Source of the DNA: Desmodus rotundus
Lineage: Eukaryota; Chordata; Mammalia; Chiroptera; Phyllostomidae
Assembly (NCBI RefSeq): GCF_022682495.2
Contig: NC_071395.1
Span: 56,063,242 to 56,127,241, forward strand
Direction of reading: 5' to 3'
Length of the DNA: 64,000 bases
How positions within the stretch are numbered: position 1 is the first letter of the stretch; each line of letters begins with the position of its first letter. The notes under the pieces are model-generated. The model was not told the origin of the DNA. It was given only the letters and a program-made list of their open reading frames with translations, and ran no database searches. Shown here one piece after another: positions 24,707 to 36,165 of this stretch. Position numbers and translations under genes: made by a program.

Positions 24707-25651
24707 TTGAAGGAAACTCGGGTGTGAAAGATTTTAGCCCTAATGGATATCCTTAAGTGACATGCTTGTGGGAAAGCTGATATTCCAAAATTGTGAAGTT
24801 TTTGAATAAAGGCTCCTCTCCTTTATCACCAAAACTCCACCTCTGGAATTTTCCCTAGAGGGTGGCGGTGGGCAGCTCAACCCCACTTACTGTTTGGTAA
24901 CAGGAATAATCTGGAATTACAACTACATTGTAGAGGAATCTCCTGAATAACCAACTGAACACTAGCTGCAGAGAAACCTTATAACCATGGACAGACAAGA
25001 GATATCATAAAAGCTGCAAGAGAAGAACCCACTTTACCACCACAAGACTGGTAGGGAGAGAGGAGGAGGCATGAGAGGGCTGGCTGCACTCCCATAGGCA
25101 GCAGCTGAAGTTCCAGAGGGCTATTTCAGCACCCAGGGGTCCTCCCTGAGAAGTGTGGGGTCTAAAGCCCAAGCTGGGCTCCCCAGCCTACAGCACCACA
25201 GGAGGAAAGGAACCCAGATAACATCCAGCTGTGAAAAGTAGCAGGGTTTCTGTCTGCCAGGGAGAGGCAGCTAGAGACTCAGAGAGCCTCTTAAAGAGTC
25301 AATGCATGGAATTTCATTTGCAGACATGGACCCTGGGCTCTGATTGAGGGGGGGGGGGAGGGGCAGAGCGGACTAGACATACTTGAGGAGAAACTGGGGT
25401 TGGTGGCTCTGAGGAGAGAACTGAAGGAACAGCCACCAGGATCCCTGAGCTGAGCCATCCGCCATACTGCAGAGGCCACCTTTCTCAGGCAGAGCACTCC
25501 CCTCTGTGTGGCATCAGCCTGAGGGGAAGCAAGAGCCCCATTAACAGGAATTACTCTGCCACACCCTATGGAGCTTAAGCCAGGCTGCTGATTACAGCTT
25601 GACTAGTTTAACAACAGATTGGTTTAATGGCTGATTAATTTAACTGCTAAG

Positions 25652-26478
25652 GTGGAAAATACAAAGAAGCAGAAAAAGGGAAAACAAAGAAACACACCCC
25701 AAATCAAAGAACAAGAGAATTCTCAGGAGGAAGAACTAGATGAAATGGAGGCAAGCAATTTATCAGATAGAGAGTTTAGAGTAAAGATTATAAGGATACT
25801 CAATGGCATGAAAAAAAAAGACATACAAACCATAAAAAAGGACCAGTCTGAAATAAAGAATGCAATATCTGAAATAAATAATACACTGGAAGGAATAAAC
25901 AGTAGGTTAGATGAAGCAGAGGACTGAATCAGTGATTTGAAAGATAAGGTAGAAAAAAAAAAAACCACCCAGGGAGAGCAGCAAAAAGAGAACAGAATTT
26001 ACAAAAATGAGGAGAGCTTAAAGAAACATTTTGGACAACATGAAGCATAACAACATCTGCATCTGCATGGGAATAGCAAAAGGAGAGGAGAGTGAGCTAG
26101 GGATCGAGAACCTATTTGAAGAAATAATGACTGAAAGCTTCCGTAATCTGATAAAGGAAAAGGACACACAAGTCCAGGAAGCTCAGAGTCCCAAACAAGC
26201 CAGACCCAAAGAGGCCTACACTGAGATACATCAAAATTAAAATGATAGGGCTTAAAGACAAAGAGAGAATCCAAAAAGCCACCAGAGAAAAAAGAGGTAG
26301 TTACATTAAAGGAAACACCAATTAGATTGTCATCTGATTACTCAACAGAAACATTTCAGGACACAAGGGAGTGTCATGAACCAGTCAAGGTGATGAAAGC
26401 AAGAACCTGTACAACCGAGGCTACTTTACCCAGGCGAAATAGGGAGCTTCCCAGACAATAAAAGCTAAAGGAAGTTTG
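25652..26478 (+). pseudogene. L1 ORF1 remnant of copy D
   Basis: The start codon has decayed from ATG to GTG. A CpG-type change gives a TGA at 25925-25927 in the coiled coil where B has CGG. The RNA-recognition segment is readable at about 26038-26240, but frames are broken and a short repeat ('tctgcatctgca') has been added near 26056. The C-terminal domain continues, broken, to about 26478. Confidence 0.88.
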
Positions 26479-26521
26479 TTAACACCAAACCAGTACTGTA
26501 ACAAATATTAAAGGGCTTTCT

Positions 26522-26908
26522 AGAAGAAGAAGAAGAAGAAGAAGAAGAAAGAAGAAGAAGAAGAAGAAGAAGAAGAAGAAGAAGAAGAAGAAGAAGAAGA
26601 AGAAGAAGAAGGGGGAGGGGGAGGGGGAGGGGGAGGGGGAGGGGAGGGGGAGGGGGAGGGGGAGGGGGAGAGGAGGGGGAGGGGGAGGGGAGGGGGAGGG
26701 GAGGGGGCAGGGGGGAGGGGGAGGGGAGGGGCGGGGGAGGGGAGGGGGAGGGGGGAGGGGAGGGGGAGGGGAGGGGGCAGGGGGGAGGGGGAGGAGGAGA
26801 AGGAGGAGGAGGAGAAGAAGAAGAAGAAGAAGAAGGGGAAGGAGAAGAAGGAGGAGGAGGAGGAGGAGAAGAAGGAGGAGGAGGAGGAGGAGAAGAAAAA
26901 GAGATAGA
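26522..26908 (+). repeat. Purine-only satellite in the ORF1-ORF2 spacer of copy D
   Basis: A (GAA)n block at 26522-26610 is followed by a (GGGGGA)n/(GGGGA)n block at 26611-26793 and a mixed GAG/GAA block to 26908. Only about three non-purine bases interrupt nearly 390 bases. A longer unit of about 70 bp inside the G-rich block is duplicated (about 26670-26725 and 26740-26790). In copy B the same spacer is 46 bp and already purine-rich, so this is expansion of a native purine seed. Confidence 0.93.
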
Positions 26909-26938
26909 AAAAAACAGAGGAAAACAGTCTAACAATAA

Positions 26939-29900
26939 AATGACAGTCATGTGTATCTATCAATAATAACCTTAAATGTAAATGGTGTCAATGCTCCAAC
27001 CAAAAGACCTAGGATAGCTGAATAGATAAGAAAACAAGACACACACACACACACACACACACACATGCATGTTGCCTCCAAAAGACACATCTCAGATTGA
27101 AAGATACACAAACTAAAAGTAAATGAATAGAAATATATATTGCATGTGAACAGAAAAGAAAAAAAAAACCTGGGGTCGCAGTACTCATATCTGACAAAAT
27201 ACTTTAAAACCAAGTCTATGTTAGAGATGAAGACTGACACTAAATAATGCTAAAAGGAACAATCCAACAAGAGGATATAACCCTAGTAAACATTTATCCA
27301 CCCAAAAGAAGAGCATCCAAATATATAAATGAAATCTCAATGGACATAAAGGGGGAGATCGACAGCAATACAGTCATAGTCAGTGATTTTACACCCTATT
27401 GCCTTTAATGGGCAGATGTTCCAGGCAATAAATCAACAAGGAGACAGCGGCCTTAAACAACACACTAGATCAAATGAATTCAGTTGATATCTCCAGAGCA
27501 TTTCACCCCAAAGCAGCAGAATATACATACTTTTCAAGTACATATGGAATGTTTTCTAGAATAGACCGCATTTTCGGGCACAAAACAAATCACAATAAAT
27601 TTAAAAAGGCTGAAATCATATCTGGCATCTTCTCTGACCAAATGCTATGAAACTAGAAATCAATCAGAAGAAGAACACTGAAAAACATGCAAAGATGTGG
27701 AAGCCAAATAACATGTTATTAAAGACTGAATGGGTTAACAACGAGATCAAAGAAGAAATCAAAAGATACCTGAAACAAATGAAAATGAGGACACAACAAT
27801 CCGAAATCTGTGGCACACAGGGAAAGCAATCCTGAAAGGGTAATTCATAGCACATTACAGGCCTATCTGAAAAAAAAAACAAGAAAAAGCTCAAATAAAC
27901 AATCTAACTTTACACTTAAAAGAACTTGAAAAATAACAACAAACAAAGCCCAGAGTGAGCACAAGGAAGGAAATAATAAGGATCAGAGTAGAAATAATGA
28001 AATAGACTCAAAAAAAGAAAAAAGATGTCAAAGATCAATGAATCCAGAAGCTGGTTCTTTGAAAAGATAAATAAGATTGACTAACCTTTAACCAGACCCA
28101 CCAAGAAAAAAAGAGAAAGGTCTCAAATAAATAAAATCAGAAATGAAAGAAGAGAAATAACAACTGACACCAAAGAAATACATAGAACTGTAAGAAAATA
28201 TTATGAACAACTATATGCCAACAAAATGGATAAATTCCAAGAAACATACAATCCTCCAAAACTAATCAGGAAGAATCAGAGAATCTGAATAGACAGATTA
28301 AAACTAGGGCAACTGAAGCAGTAATCAAAAAACTCCCAACAAACAACAGCCCTAGACTGGGTGGCTTCACAGGTGAATTTTAGCAAACATTCTGAGGAGA
28401 ACTAACACCTCTCCTTCTCAAACTATTTCATAAAATTCAAGAGGAGGTAAGGCTCCCAAACTCAGTTTACAAGGTCAGCATTATCCTAATTCCAAAACCA
28501 GATAAAGATGCTACAAAAAAGAAATTTATAGACTAATATCCCTGATGAACATAGATGCTAAAATCCTTAACAAAATATTGGCAAACCAAATACAGCAATA
28601 CATCAAAAAGATCATACACCATGACAAAGTGGAACTTATTCTGGGGATGCAAAGTCGGTACAACATTCACAAATCAATAAATGTGATTCACCACATAAAC
28701 AAAATGAATGATAAAAACTACATGCTCATATCAATAGAAGCAGAAAAAGCATTTGATAAAATCCAGCATTTATGATAAAAACTCTCAGCAAAGTGGGAAC
28801 AGAGGGAACATACCTAAACATAATAAAGGCCATATATGACAAACCCACATCATACTCAACAGGCAAAAACTACAATCATCCCCCTTAAGATCAGGAAGAA
28901 GACAGGGATGTCTCCTTTCACATCTCTTGTTCAACACTGTACTGGAAGTTCTAGCCACAGCAATCAGACAGGAAGAAGAAATGAAAGGCATCCAAATTGG
29001 AAAGGAAGAAGTGAAACTGTCTTTATTTGTAGATGACATGATACTGTACATAGAGAACCCCAAAGATTCCACCAAGAAACTATTAGACCTGATCGATGAA
29101 CTCAGCAAAGTAGCAGGATCCAAAGTTAATATCCAGAAATCAGTGGCATTTTTATATGTCAGGAAGGAACTAACAGAAAGGGAAATTAATAATAATAATA
29201 TCAGATAATAATATATCAAACTATACTATAAGGCCACAGTAACCAAAACAGCATGGTACTAGCATAAAAACAGACACATAGATCAATGGAACAGGATATA
29301 AAGCCCAGAAATAAATCCATGACTTTATAGTCAATTAATATTCAACAGAGGAAGCAAGCACATACAATGGACTAAAGATAGTTTATTCAACAACTGGTGT
29401 TGGGAAAACTGGACAGATACATGCAAAAAAAATGAAGCTAGGCCATCTTACACTGCACACCAGAATAAATTCAAAATGGATCAAAAAGATTTAAATGTTA
29501 GACCCCAAACCATAAAAATCCTAGAAGTAAATATAGGCAACACAAACTCAGGCATTGCTCATAGCAATTTTTTATTCCATACATCTCCTCAGGCAAGGGA
29601 AATGAAAGAAAAAATAAACAAATGGGACTACATGAAACTGAAAAGTTTTTACACAGCAAGGGAAATCATCAACAAAATAAAAAGGCAATCCACAGAATGG
29701 GAGAATATATACGTCAATACATCTGATAAGAGGTTGATATCAAACATTTTTAAAGTGCTTACAAAACTCAACATCAATAAAAAAAACAACTCAATTAAAA
29801 AATGGGCAAAGGACCTGAACAGACACTTCTCCAAAGAGGACATACAGATGGCCAACAAACATATGAACATATGCTCAACATCACTAATCATCAGAGAAAT

Positions 29901-30413
29901 GCAAGTTAAAACCACAATGAGATATAACATCACAATCATCAGAATGGCTATCATCAATAAATCAATAAACAACAAGTGCTGGGGAGGATGTGGACAAAGG
30001 GGATCCCTCATCCACTATTACTGTGAATGCAGATTGGTGCAGCCACTGTGGAAAGCAGTATGGAGTTACCTCGGAAAGTTAAAAATGGATCTGCCTTTTG
30101 ATGCAGCGATCCCACTTCTGGGAATACATCCGTAACCCAAAACACTAGTTTGAAAGAACATAAGCACCCCTATGTTCTCTGCAGCGTTATATACAATCGC
30201 CAAGATGTGGAAGCCGCCCAATTGTCCACCAACAGATGAGTGGATGAAACTAATACAAGACGTTTACACAATGGAATATTACTCAGCCATAAAAAGAAGA
30301 AAATTTTACCCTTTGTGATAGTGTGGATGGACCTGGAGAACATTAAGCTAAGTGAAATAAGCCAGTCAGAGAAAGACGAATACCATATGATTGTACTCAT
30401 AGGTGGAATCTAA
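26939..30413 (+). pseudogene. L1 ORF2 remnant of copy D
   Basis: All ORF2 regions are recognisable in order: the start (26939), endonuclease, RT palm and C-terminus with zinc knuckle (C-x3-C pattern near 29980). A (CA)n expansion at about 27037-27065 sits where the endonuclease reads HDPHICCLQ in copy B. FADD has become VDD near 29028-29036. About 390 bases between the thumb region and 'KLYYKATV' are missing at about 29205-29220, replaced by an AAT repeat. The longest surviving piece is 29476-30135. Confidence 0.9.
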
Positions 30414-30609
30414 TGAACAAACTGAATGAACAAGGAAAATGGGGACAGACTCCTAGATGGAGAGCAGGATGACAGCTAGGGGTGGAAGAATCGAGCAAAA
30501 AGGAAAAAGAACTCATGGACATGGACAACAGTGTGTTGATATACCCTCAAGGAGGGTATAATGGGATTAAATGGTAATGGAAAAATAAAAAAATTAAATT
30601 AAAAAAAAA

Positions 30610-31385
30610 GGATCTGGACTATCAAGGGTTCAGATCATTCAGAATGCAGAAGTCTGTCCATCACTGGTTATGTGGGCGGGTGTGTCTGACAGCTAAAAAG
30701 TGATATAATTCACTATTACTGCGGGTAAGGAAATGGTGAAAACATAATTTAGTGCTCCCTTTCCTGGGGCCAACTGAAGAAACAGCTCTTTCCTTTCTTG
30801 CGATAAACTATAAGAATGCGGAGAACGATGTAACTGAAACACGGATGTGCTAAAAGAAAACGGGGCTGGGAACTCCCCAGGTGCCAAAAGTAAAGGGGAT
30901 GAAAACCACTAGCATTGACAGGAAGGGGCTCGTGGGGGTGAGGTAGTAGCCCCACGGGCTGGGGTGCAACCAATGCAGGAGTAAGACACAGCCCTGGGGC
31001 CACCTGGGCAGAGTCCAATTGGATGGATCTCTTGGTGGTCTGGACGAATGAGGAAAATAAGCCTAGAAGCTTCTGTCCAAGCTTCTTCTCTGCTGGTCCA
31101 GAGAAACAGTGAGGATGTGTGCTGATGGCTCAGGGAATGGGTACGCAACAACCGAGAGAGCCCTGCCTGGCTGAGGTGCTCAGCCCCAATCCACCCCATG
31201 CTCCTGCAGGACCAGCAGGAGCTGCCCACTGCCAGAACCCCTCTGGGAGCCCAGGGAAGCAAAGGCTACTCTGCGCTGTCAGAATACCTCTGCACCCTGG
31301 GGTACGAGGTCATCTATCCCACTGAACCACCCCCCCCTTCCACAACAAAGGAGAGCAGTGGCTAGGGAGCACAAAATGCAGAACT
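30610..31385. other. Unannotated stretch
   Basis: No gene, RNA or transposon is recognised. A C-run lies at about 31329-31338. Confidence 0.5.
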
Positions 31386-31845
31386 TTAAAATTTTATACT
31401 TTCTACCATTCAAGACAACCTGGGAAAAAATTCTACTTGAGATATGGTTTGACAATTAGTTTTCATATATGACACAAAAAGCATAATCCATAAAAGAAAA
31501 AATGATGTGGATCTTATTAAATTTAAAATGTCCACTCTGAGGGGGAGGGTAGAGGTGGGGGAGGGAGGTGGGACTGGTTGGGGTGGGGTGGAGGGAAGGG
31601 GAGAAAATGCAGACAATTGTAACTGAATAAAATAAATAAATTAATTTAAATAAATAAATAAGTAAATGTCCACTCTGTGAATGATAATGTTCAAAGAATG
31701 AAACAAAGAATGTCTGACCAGAACAGATTAGCAAAACACATATCTGAAGAAAGATTTGCATTCGAATTCTTCAGAGAGCTACTGAAACACCACAACAGGA
31801 AACCACACACCTCCAAACAAGTACAAGGCCAAGATATAGACGCCT
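31386..31845 (+). mobile_element. L1: Old L1 ORF2 fragment with nested L1 tail
   Basis: Phrases such as 'ataaaagaaaaaatgatgtgg', 'gcaaaacacatatctga' and 'aagaaagatttgcattcg' match old L1 ORF2 near the C-terminal half. A 124-bp young L1 tail (31540-31663) is inserted in it. Heavily decayed. Confidence 0.6.
31540..31663 (+). mobile_element. L1: Minimal L1 3'-end insertion with TSD
   Basis: Only the last G-rich part of the L1 3' UTR and an A/T-rich tail are present. The 14-bp TSD aaatgtccactctg is at 31526-31539 and 31664-31677. It is an extreme 5' truncation, at about 124 bp. Confidence 0.93.
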
Positions 31846-31940
31846 TACCTGAAAATATATACATACGTATCTATTACATATGTTTCTATAAATGCAGTCA
31901 CATGGGAAACAACTTATACAAATTATTCAACAACAGGAAA

Positions 31941-32065
31941 GCCCTGGACAGGCAGCTCAGTGGGTTACAGTGTTGTCCCAATGTGCCAAGGTTGTAGGTT
32001 CAATCCCTGGTCAGGGCACATACAAGAAGAAACCAATAAATGCATAAATAAATGGAACAACAAAT

Positions 32066-32124
<59 letters not shown>

Positions 32125-32151
32125 AAATCAGGAAAATAAATTTAAAAACAA
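31941..32151 (+). mobile_element. VES-type SINE with long (TC)n
   Basis: It begins 'gccctggacaggcagctcag' with a tRNA-like A box, then the B-box-like 'ggttcaatccctggtcaggg', as in bat VES SINEs. The internal pyrimidine patch typical of VES has expanded to about 26 TC units (32069-32121). It ends in an A-rich tail. No clear TSD. Confidence 0.88.
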
Positions 32152-33224
32152 TGGGAAATTTGGGGAAAATGAAATGCATCCTGTATTATGAAAAGCAAAT
32201 TAACAATCAAAGAGAGATAACTTACCCATTTATAAGAATAGCTTAAACCCCAAAACTGATGTTTCTAAGTTTAAGTTGTTAAATGTAGGGCAGGAACAGG
32301 AGGTGTAGACACCTCCAGGGTCTGTCTGGGGTTTTAGAAGAGACCCAGACATAAACTGAGGGAGAAGGTCTTTTACTCTCTTAGGGATGCCCAGTTCTCC
32401 TGAGCAGGAACCAGAGAGTGAGCAGAACTTGACTTGGAGCCCAGAGACTAAGTGCCAAAAGCATAATCAACAGATGGGGACCCTGGCCAGGCAGTGCTTG
32501 CATCCTATAGGTGGCCGCCCTGTTGCCAGCTTGCAATCTGCACTGGGGCTGCTGGTGGTCTGAGGGCCTGGGGAGGGGAACTGGGTGGGTTGAGACCCTG
32601 CACCTCCAGGCTCCCAGACTGTCCAATGCCTACCTCCTCTCCAGAAGCCCTGGTCTCTGTGAGTTGCCATGGGGCCTCTGTCCCAGCCAAGCAAAAGGAC
32701 CCTCCAGCCCAGTAATTCATGGATTCTTGTTTGCACAGTGGGCCCCCACCCTGTGCTTTTCATGACACTTGATCTTCTCTGGGCCCCTGGCATTGTGGAC
32801 CCCCCTTACTACTCACTGCCTGATATTGTGGTTCCTAAAACACTACGGGACCAGCTTTGCTCATTCTCCAAACACATCTCTGTCCTCTGCTATCCAGTTC
32901 TCAATGCCCACTCTCCGACCAGGAGCCCACCCTGAGCTGGATCTCATGGACGGCTTTCTCAAGGAAAGACCTGTCTTCTCTTGCACGCTCGGTGTGTCCT
33001 AACATTTAAGAGCCCACCTGCCGACCAGGAATCAGTGCAGCCACAGACCCCAGGCTTGTGATGGGGACCACCAGACTGCACTTCAAAGGTCAAGGCGCCT
33101 TTGAGCCAGAAGCTCCAAGTTCTGCACTTACTAGCAGTAAACCCAGTCCAAAGGTTCTTTAAAACTGGTCCTTTGCATCCATTCCCCTTCCCAGTCATGG
33201 TAAGTGACACGCCTCAGACTGAAA
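32152..33224. other. Unannotated stretch
   Basis: Moderately GC-rich single-copy-looking DNA with no recognised gene or repeat. Several 60-110 codon frames on both strands overlap one another with no codon-like pattern. Confidence 0.45.
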
Positions 33225-33497
33225 ACAGCAAGAATCCTATGAGTGACTTCACTCACAGGTGGGGTTCTTTCCTTTCAACAGACACATAGATACCAACAAG
33301 ACAATGGCAACTGTCACAGAAGAACAGAGGTTTGGGAGAGGAGAAAGAGATCAGAGAGTCCAAGACATGCTGACAGATGGAACCTAGGCTTTGGGTGCTG
33401 AGCACACAGTAAGTATATAGACATATTGTAAAGTTGTACACCTGATACTCACAGAACTATACTAATCAATGTAACCCCACAAATTTAATTAAAAATA
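33225..33497 (+). mobile_element. L1: Old L1 3' end fragment
   Basis: The order 'gtgacttcactcacaggtgg', 'aatggcaactgtcac', 'gctgagcacacagtaagtat' and 'ttgtacacctgatactcac' through 'atgtaaccccacaaattta' follows the same old L1 3' UTR type as 5290-5595, with more divergence. Confidence 0.7.
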
Positions 33498-33637
33498 CAT
33501 CATGATGTTTTCAGCTTGTAACCTGACTCACAAATTCTGCTTATTACAATCACATGACAAATTAGAAAATTCCATGGATTTGATTTTTTTAAATTGATTC
33601 ACAGGTCCATCAAAGAACATTTTAGTAAGCTGAAAGT

Positions 33638-33933
33638 ACTGCATTTTGCCATGTGTAATGCACACTTTTTGCCCAAATATGTTAAGGAAAAATAAGGGTG
33701 TCCCTGAAATACCTTGTATCTGCTCTTGTGTTTTGTAATTATTTGTTACATAAAATTTCTTGTACCTTAATATGTTCAAAAATAAACACTTAAATTCCTC
33801 TATAGCACAAAAAACAAGTATCTAAAGATGAATTGATTAATTAATTAAAAACTTAATTAAAGTAAAAGATTTTTTTCCCTGAAACTTTGGGCCAAAAACA
33901 TGGGTACGCATTACACATGGAAAACTACGGGGT
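33638..33933. mobile_element. Probable non-autonomous DNA transposon (MITE)
   Basis: The two ends are inverted copies over about 55 bp. The left end contains 'ccatgtgtaatgcacac...tttttgcccaaa' (33649-33676). The complement of the right end contains 'ccatgtgtaatgcgtaccc...tttttggcccaaa' (33886-33920). The inside is AT-rich with no coding frame. The terminal bases and TSD are unclear, so the superfamily cannot be set; bats of the vesper group are known for hAT and Tc1/mariner MITEs. Confidence 0.6.
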
Positions 33934-34695
33934 AATTTTTAAATGGTGTATTCACCACAGGTTCCTGAGAAAATGTCAAACATGGTAATTAACTGATCTG
34001 AAATGAGATAAACTTAGAAGAGCATATTAAAATGTAATGGACATAGCCTTCTTAAAGCCAGGATGTTAAAAAATAAATAAATTCCCTTTGGGGTATAAAT
34101 AAAATATTGCAATTAAAATGAGTTGGGATATTTAACATACTTCTCCATCTTTAAATATTTTACAATTTCTTTCTAAGTTGTAGAACAAGTAACTATACAC
34201 AAGAGACAAAGAACAAACTGGGTGGTATCTTTTTTTTTTTTGCCTTGGTCTAGAATATGACTCCACCAGAGAGGAGCGGGTTCCGATCATTTTTACCTTA
34301 ACTTCTCCATTGTATATGTATGTCCATCTGCCTGAAAGTATATGGTGATTTCTCCCATTAACAATTTTGAGTCCATAAATTATAGAGCGTGCTATGAATT
34401 CAATGCTTAAAACCCTAAATGCATAGTTTTGCACATTTATTCTTGGTAAATAATTCCATAGGAAGGGGGTTGGAGGAGGGAAGGGCAAGAGGGTTGAAGG
34501 GGATCAATTTCATGGCGATGAAAGTACCTGGAATTACTGCATAGTGTGTACAAATATTGACTCCTAATGCTAAAATATATAGAATCTTAAGAGATTCATT
34601 TTACCACAATACCATTCAATCAGAAAATCAATACATTATAGTAGAATGTGAAGAGTAAAGCAGGAGGGAACTTTCTAAAAAAGTAAAAGGTTCTA
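33934..34695. other. Unannotated AT-rich stretch
   Basis: No element or gene recognised. Confidence 0.5.
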
Positions 34696-34907
34696 GTCCT
34701 GGCTGGTGTGGCTCAGTGGATTGAGTGCTGGCCTGTGAACCAAAGGGTCGCCAGTTCGGTTCCCAGTCAGGGCACATGCCTTGGTTGTGGGCCAGGATCC
34801 CAGTAGTTGGTGCTCAAGAGGCAAACACACACTGATGTCTCTCTCCCTCTCTTCCTCCCTCCCTTCCCCTCTCTAAATATAAATCAATAAAATCTTAAAA
34901 AAAAAAA
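34696..34907 (+). mobile_element. VES-type SINE
   Basis: It begins 'gtcctggctggtgtggctca' and contains 'ggttcccagtcagggcaca', a C/T-rich segment and an A tail. The flanks aaggttcta (34687-34695) and aaagttcta (34905-34913) form a likely TSD with one mismatch. The best-preserved VES copy in the window. Confidence 0.93.
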
Positions 34908-34913
34908 GTTCTA

Positions 34914-36094
34914 TATGCACTATTCAAAAGAACATCTGGGAGAAACCACAGCAAAGCCCCTCCCATCAACCAGGGATCTGGGCTGGTTCGTTTTTGCTCA
35001 GGAGCAGGAGGCCACAGGTGTTCTGAATCCCTGGAGGAATCTCCTCGTTCTACAGGGAGGGAGCTCTTGTTCTCCTGGGCACCCTGCACTAACTTCTACA
35101 GACAACCACACAGGCCTCCACTGGATTTAGAAATGACAGGCCGTGTGCCCCTGATAGCCGTGGCATGCAGCACAGAAAGCTACAACCTGGTTTTCTTATT
35201 GTAGCTGATTTTATTCTCAATTTTTAAAAACTTGAAAATTAATTTTTTAAAGAACACTTGATATGCAATGTTATAGGGGTGGGTAACTGAATAAAAATAA
35301 ATTAATTAATTTTAAAATAAAAAATAATAAAAAATTGTTTTAAATAAAAATAAGTAGGTTTACAGTTGTTAGCACATGAAATATAGAGTTCATTCTTGTA
35401 TTACTATTTATAAATTATTGTATTATTCTCCACACCAATGACAGTAAACCTCCTTTGCCCACTTCAGTAGTGATCTGGTGTTTATATCACCGAGTTCATC
35501 ACTCACTGGTCACCTTGCAATCTTATGACACTATTATTGACTGGATTCCCCTGCACCTTCTTCTCTGCTCCCCTAACTACCACTCCCAAACAAAATATTT
35601 AGAGATCTCTGGGGAAAAAAATATATGAAGAACTCCTGAAAGCAATGTTAAAAAATACATCAATTGAGACACATTCCTTGTTTGTGATCAAAAGACAAAA
35701 CATTAAGTAGTCAATTGCTTTAAAATTTTATGAGGACCCACAGCAAACTCAATCAAAATGTCACCAAGCTCTTCTGCAGACACCAACACACCCGTTTTAA
35801 AGCTGGAGGAGCCGTAGGTGTTGAAGGGCAGCAGGCACGCCAGGACATCCAAGGCCGCCTGCCTGGCTCTCCGCCTTCTGCCGTGCAGGAGAGTGTTCTT
35901 GCTCTGCATGCCCTCTCTGCCTTGAACTCCGCTTTCCCCACCTGTCACCCCCTCTCCCTGAAACACCCTTCCTGGCCCAGAGCTGTGTCTCCTGCACATC
36001 CCTCGCTGCTCTCCAAGAGGGCCGTCTCAGTTCCTCCTAGATCCATTCCACAACAGTGCCCTCATCTCTCAGCACTTCCACGGTGCCTGGGGCT
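34914..36094. other. Mostly unannotated; possible L2 piece
   Basis: A short L1-tail-like, A/T-rich patch lies at about 35274-35345. Between about 35880 and 36080 phrases such as 'cccacctgtcaccccctctcc' resemble the reverse complement of an L2 LINE, but too weakly to call. No supported gene. Confidence 0.35.
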
Positions 36095-36165
36095 TCGGTG
36101 TCTCACCTGTAAAATGGGCATAATGGTACCCAGGGGTATCTTGTGAGGATTAGTTACAACAACTT
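36095..36165 (+). mobile_element. MIR SINE fragment
   Basis: 'cacctgtaaaatgggcataa' followed by 'ggtaccc...cttgtgaggatta' matches the central-to-3' core of the mammalian MIR SINE. Confidence 0.65.

Larger units (their letters stand above)
17512..24902 (+). mobile_element. Possible LTR-like insert in copy D 5' UTR (interrupted by copy B)
   Basis: Taking away copy B and one TSD leaves roughly 590 bases (17512-17928 and 24707-24902). They look like an LTR end: an AT-rich stretch, then 'gaataaaggctcctctcc' (a polyadenylation signal followed by a pyrimidine-rich segment at about 24803-24822) and a terminal phrase '...ggtaaca'. No matching short TSD, primer-binding site or viral coding sequence was found, so this may simply be divergent L1 5' UTR. 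Confidence 0.25.
17425..30609 (+). mobile_element. L1: Old full-length-like L1 (copy D), split by copy B
   Basis: An L1-type 5' start (phrase around 'gaagacggcagaggagtaag') is at about 17425. 5' UTR sequence continues at about 24903-25651, ORF1 at 25652-26478, ORF2 at 26939-30413 and an A-rich tail at 30580-30609. Copy B (17929-24688) interrupts the 5' part. Between 17512 and 24902 there is extra LTR-like sequence that a plain L1 5' UTR would not have. Both ORFs are riddled with stops and shifts, so this copy is much older than B. No TSD was found. Confidence 0.75.

Noticed and set aside
26465..26963. Minus-strand frames of about 150 codons rich in Pro, Ser and Leu
   Set aside because: They are translations of the purine satellite and not genes.
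32052..32246. Frame with a long Ser-Leu repeat
   Set aside because: It is the (TC)n expansion of a VES SINE.
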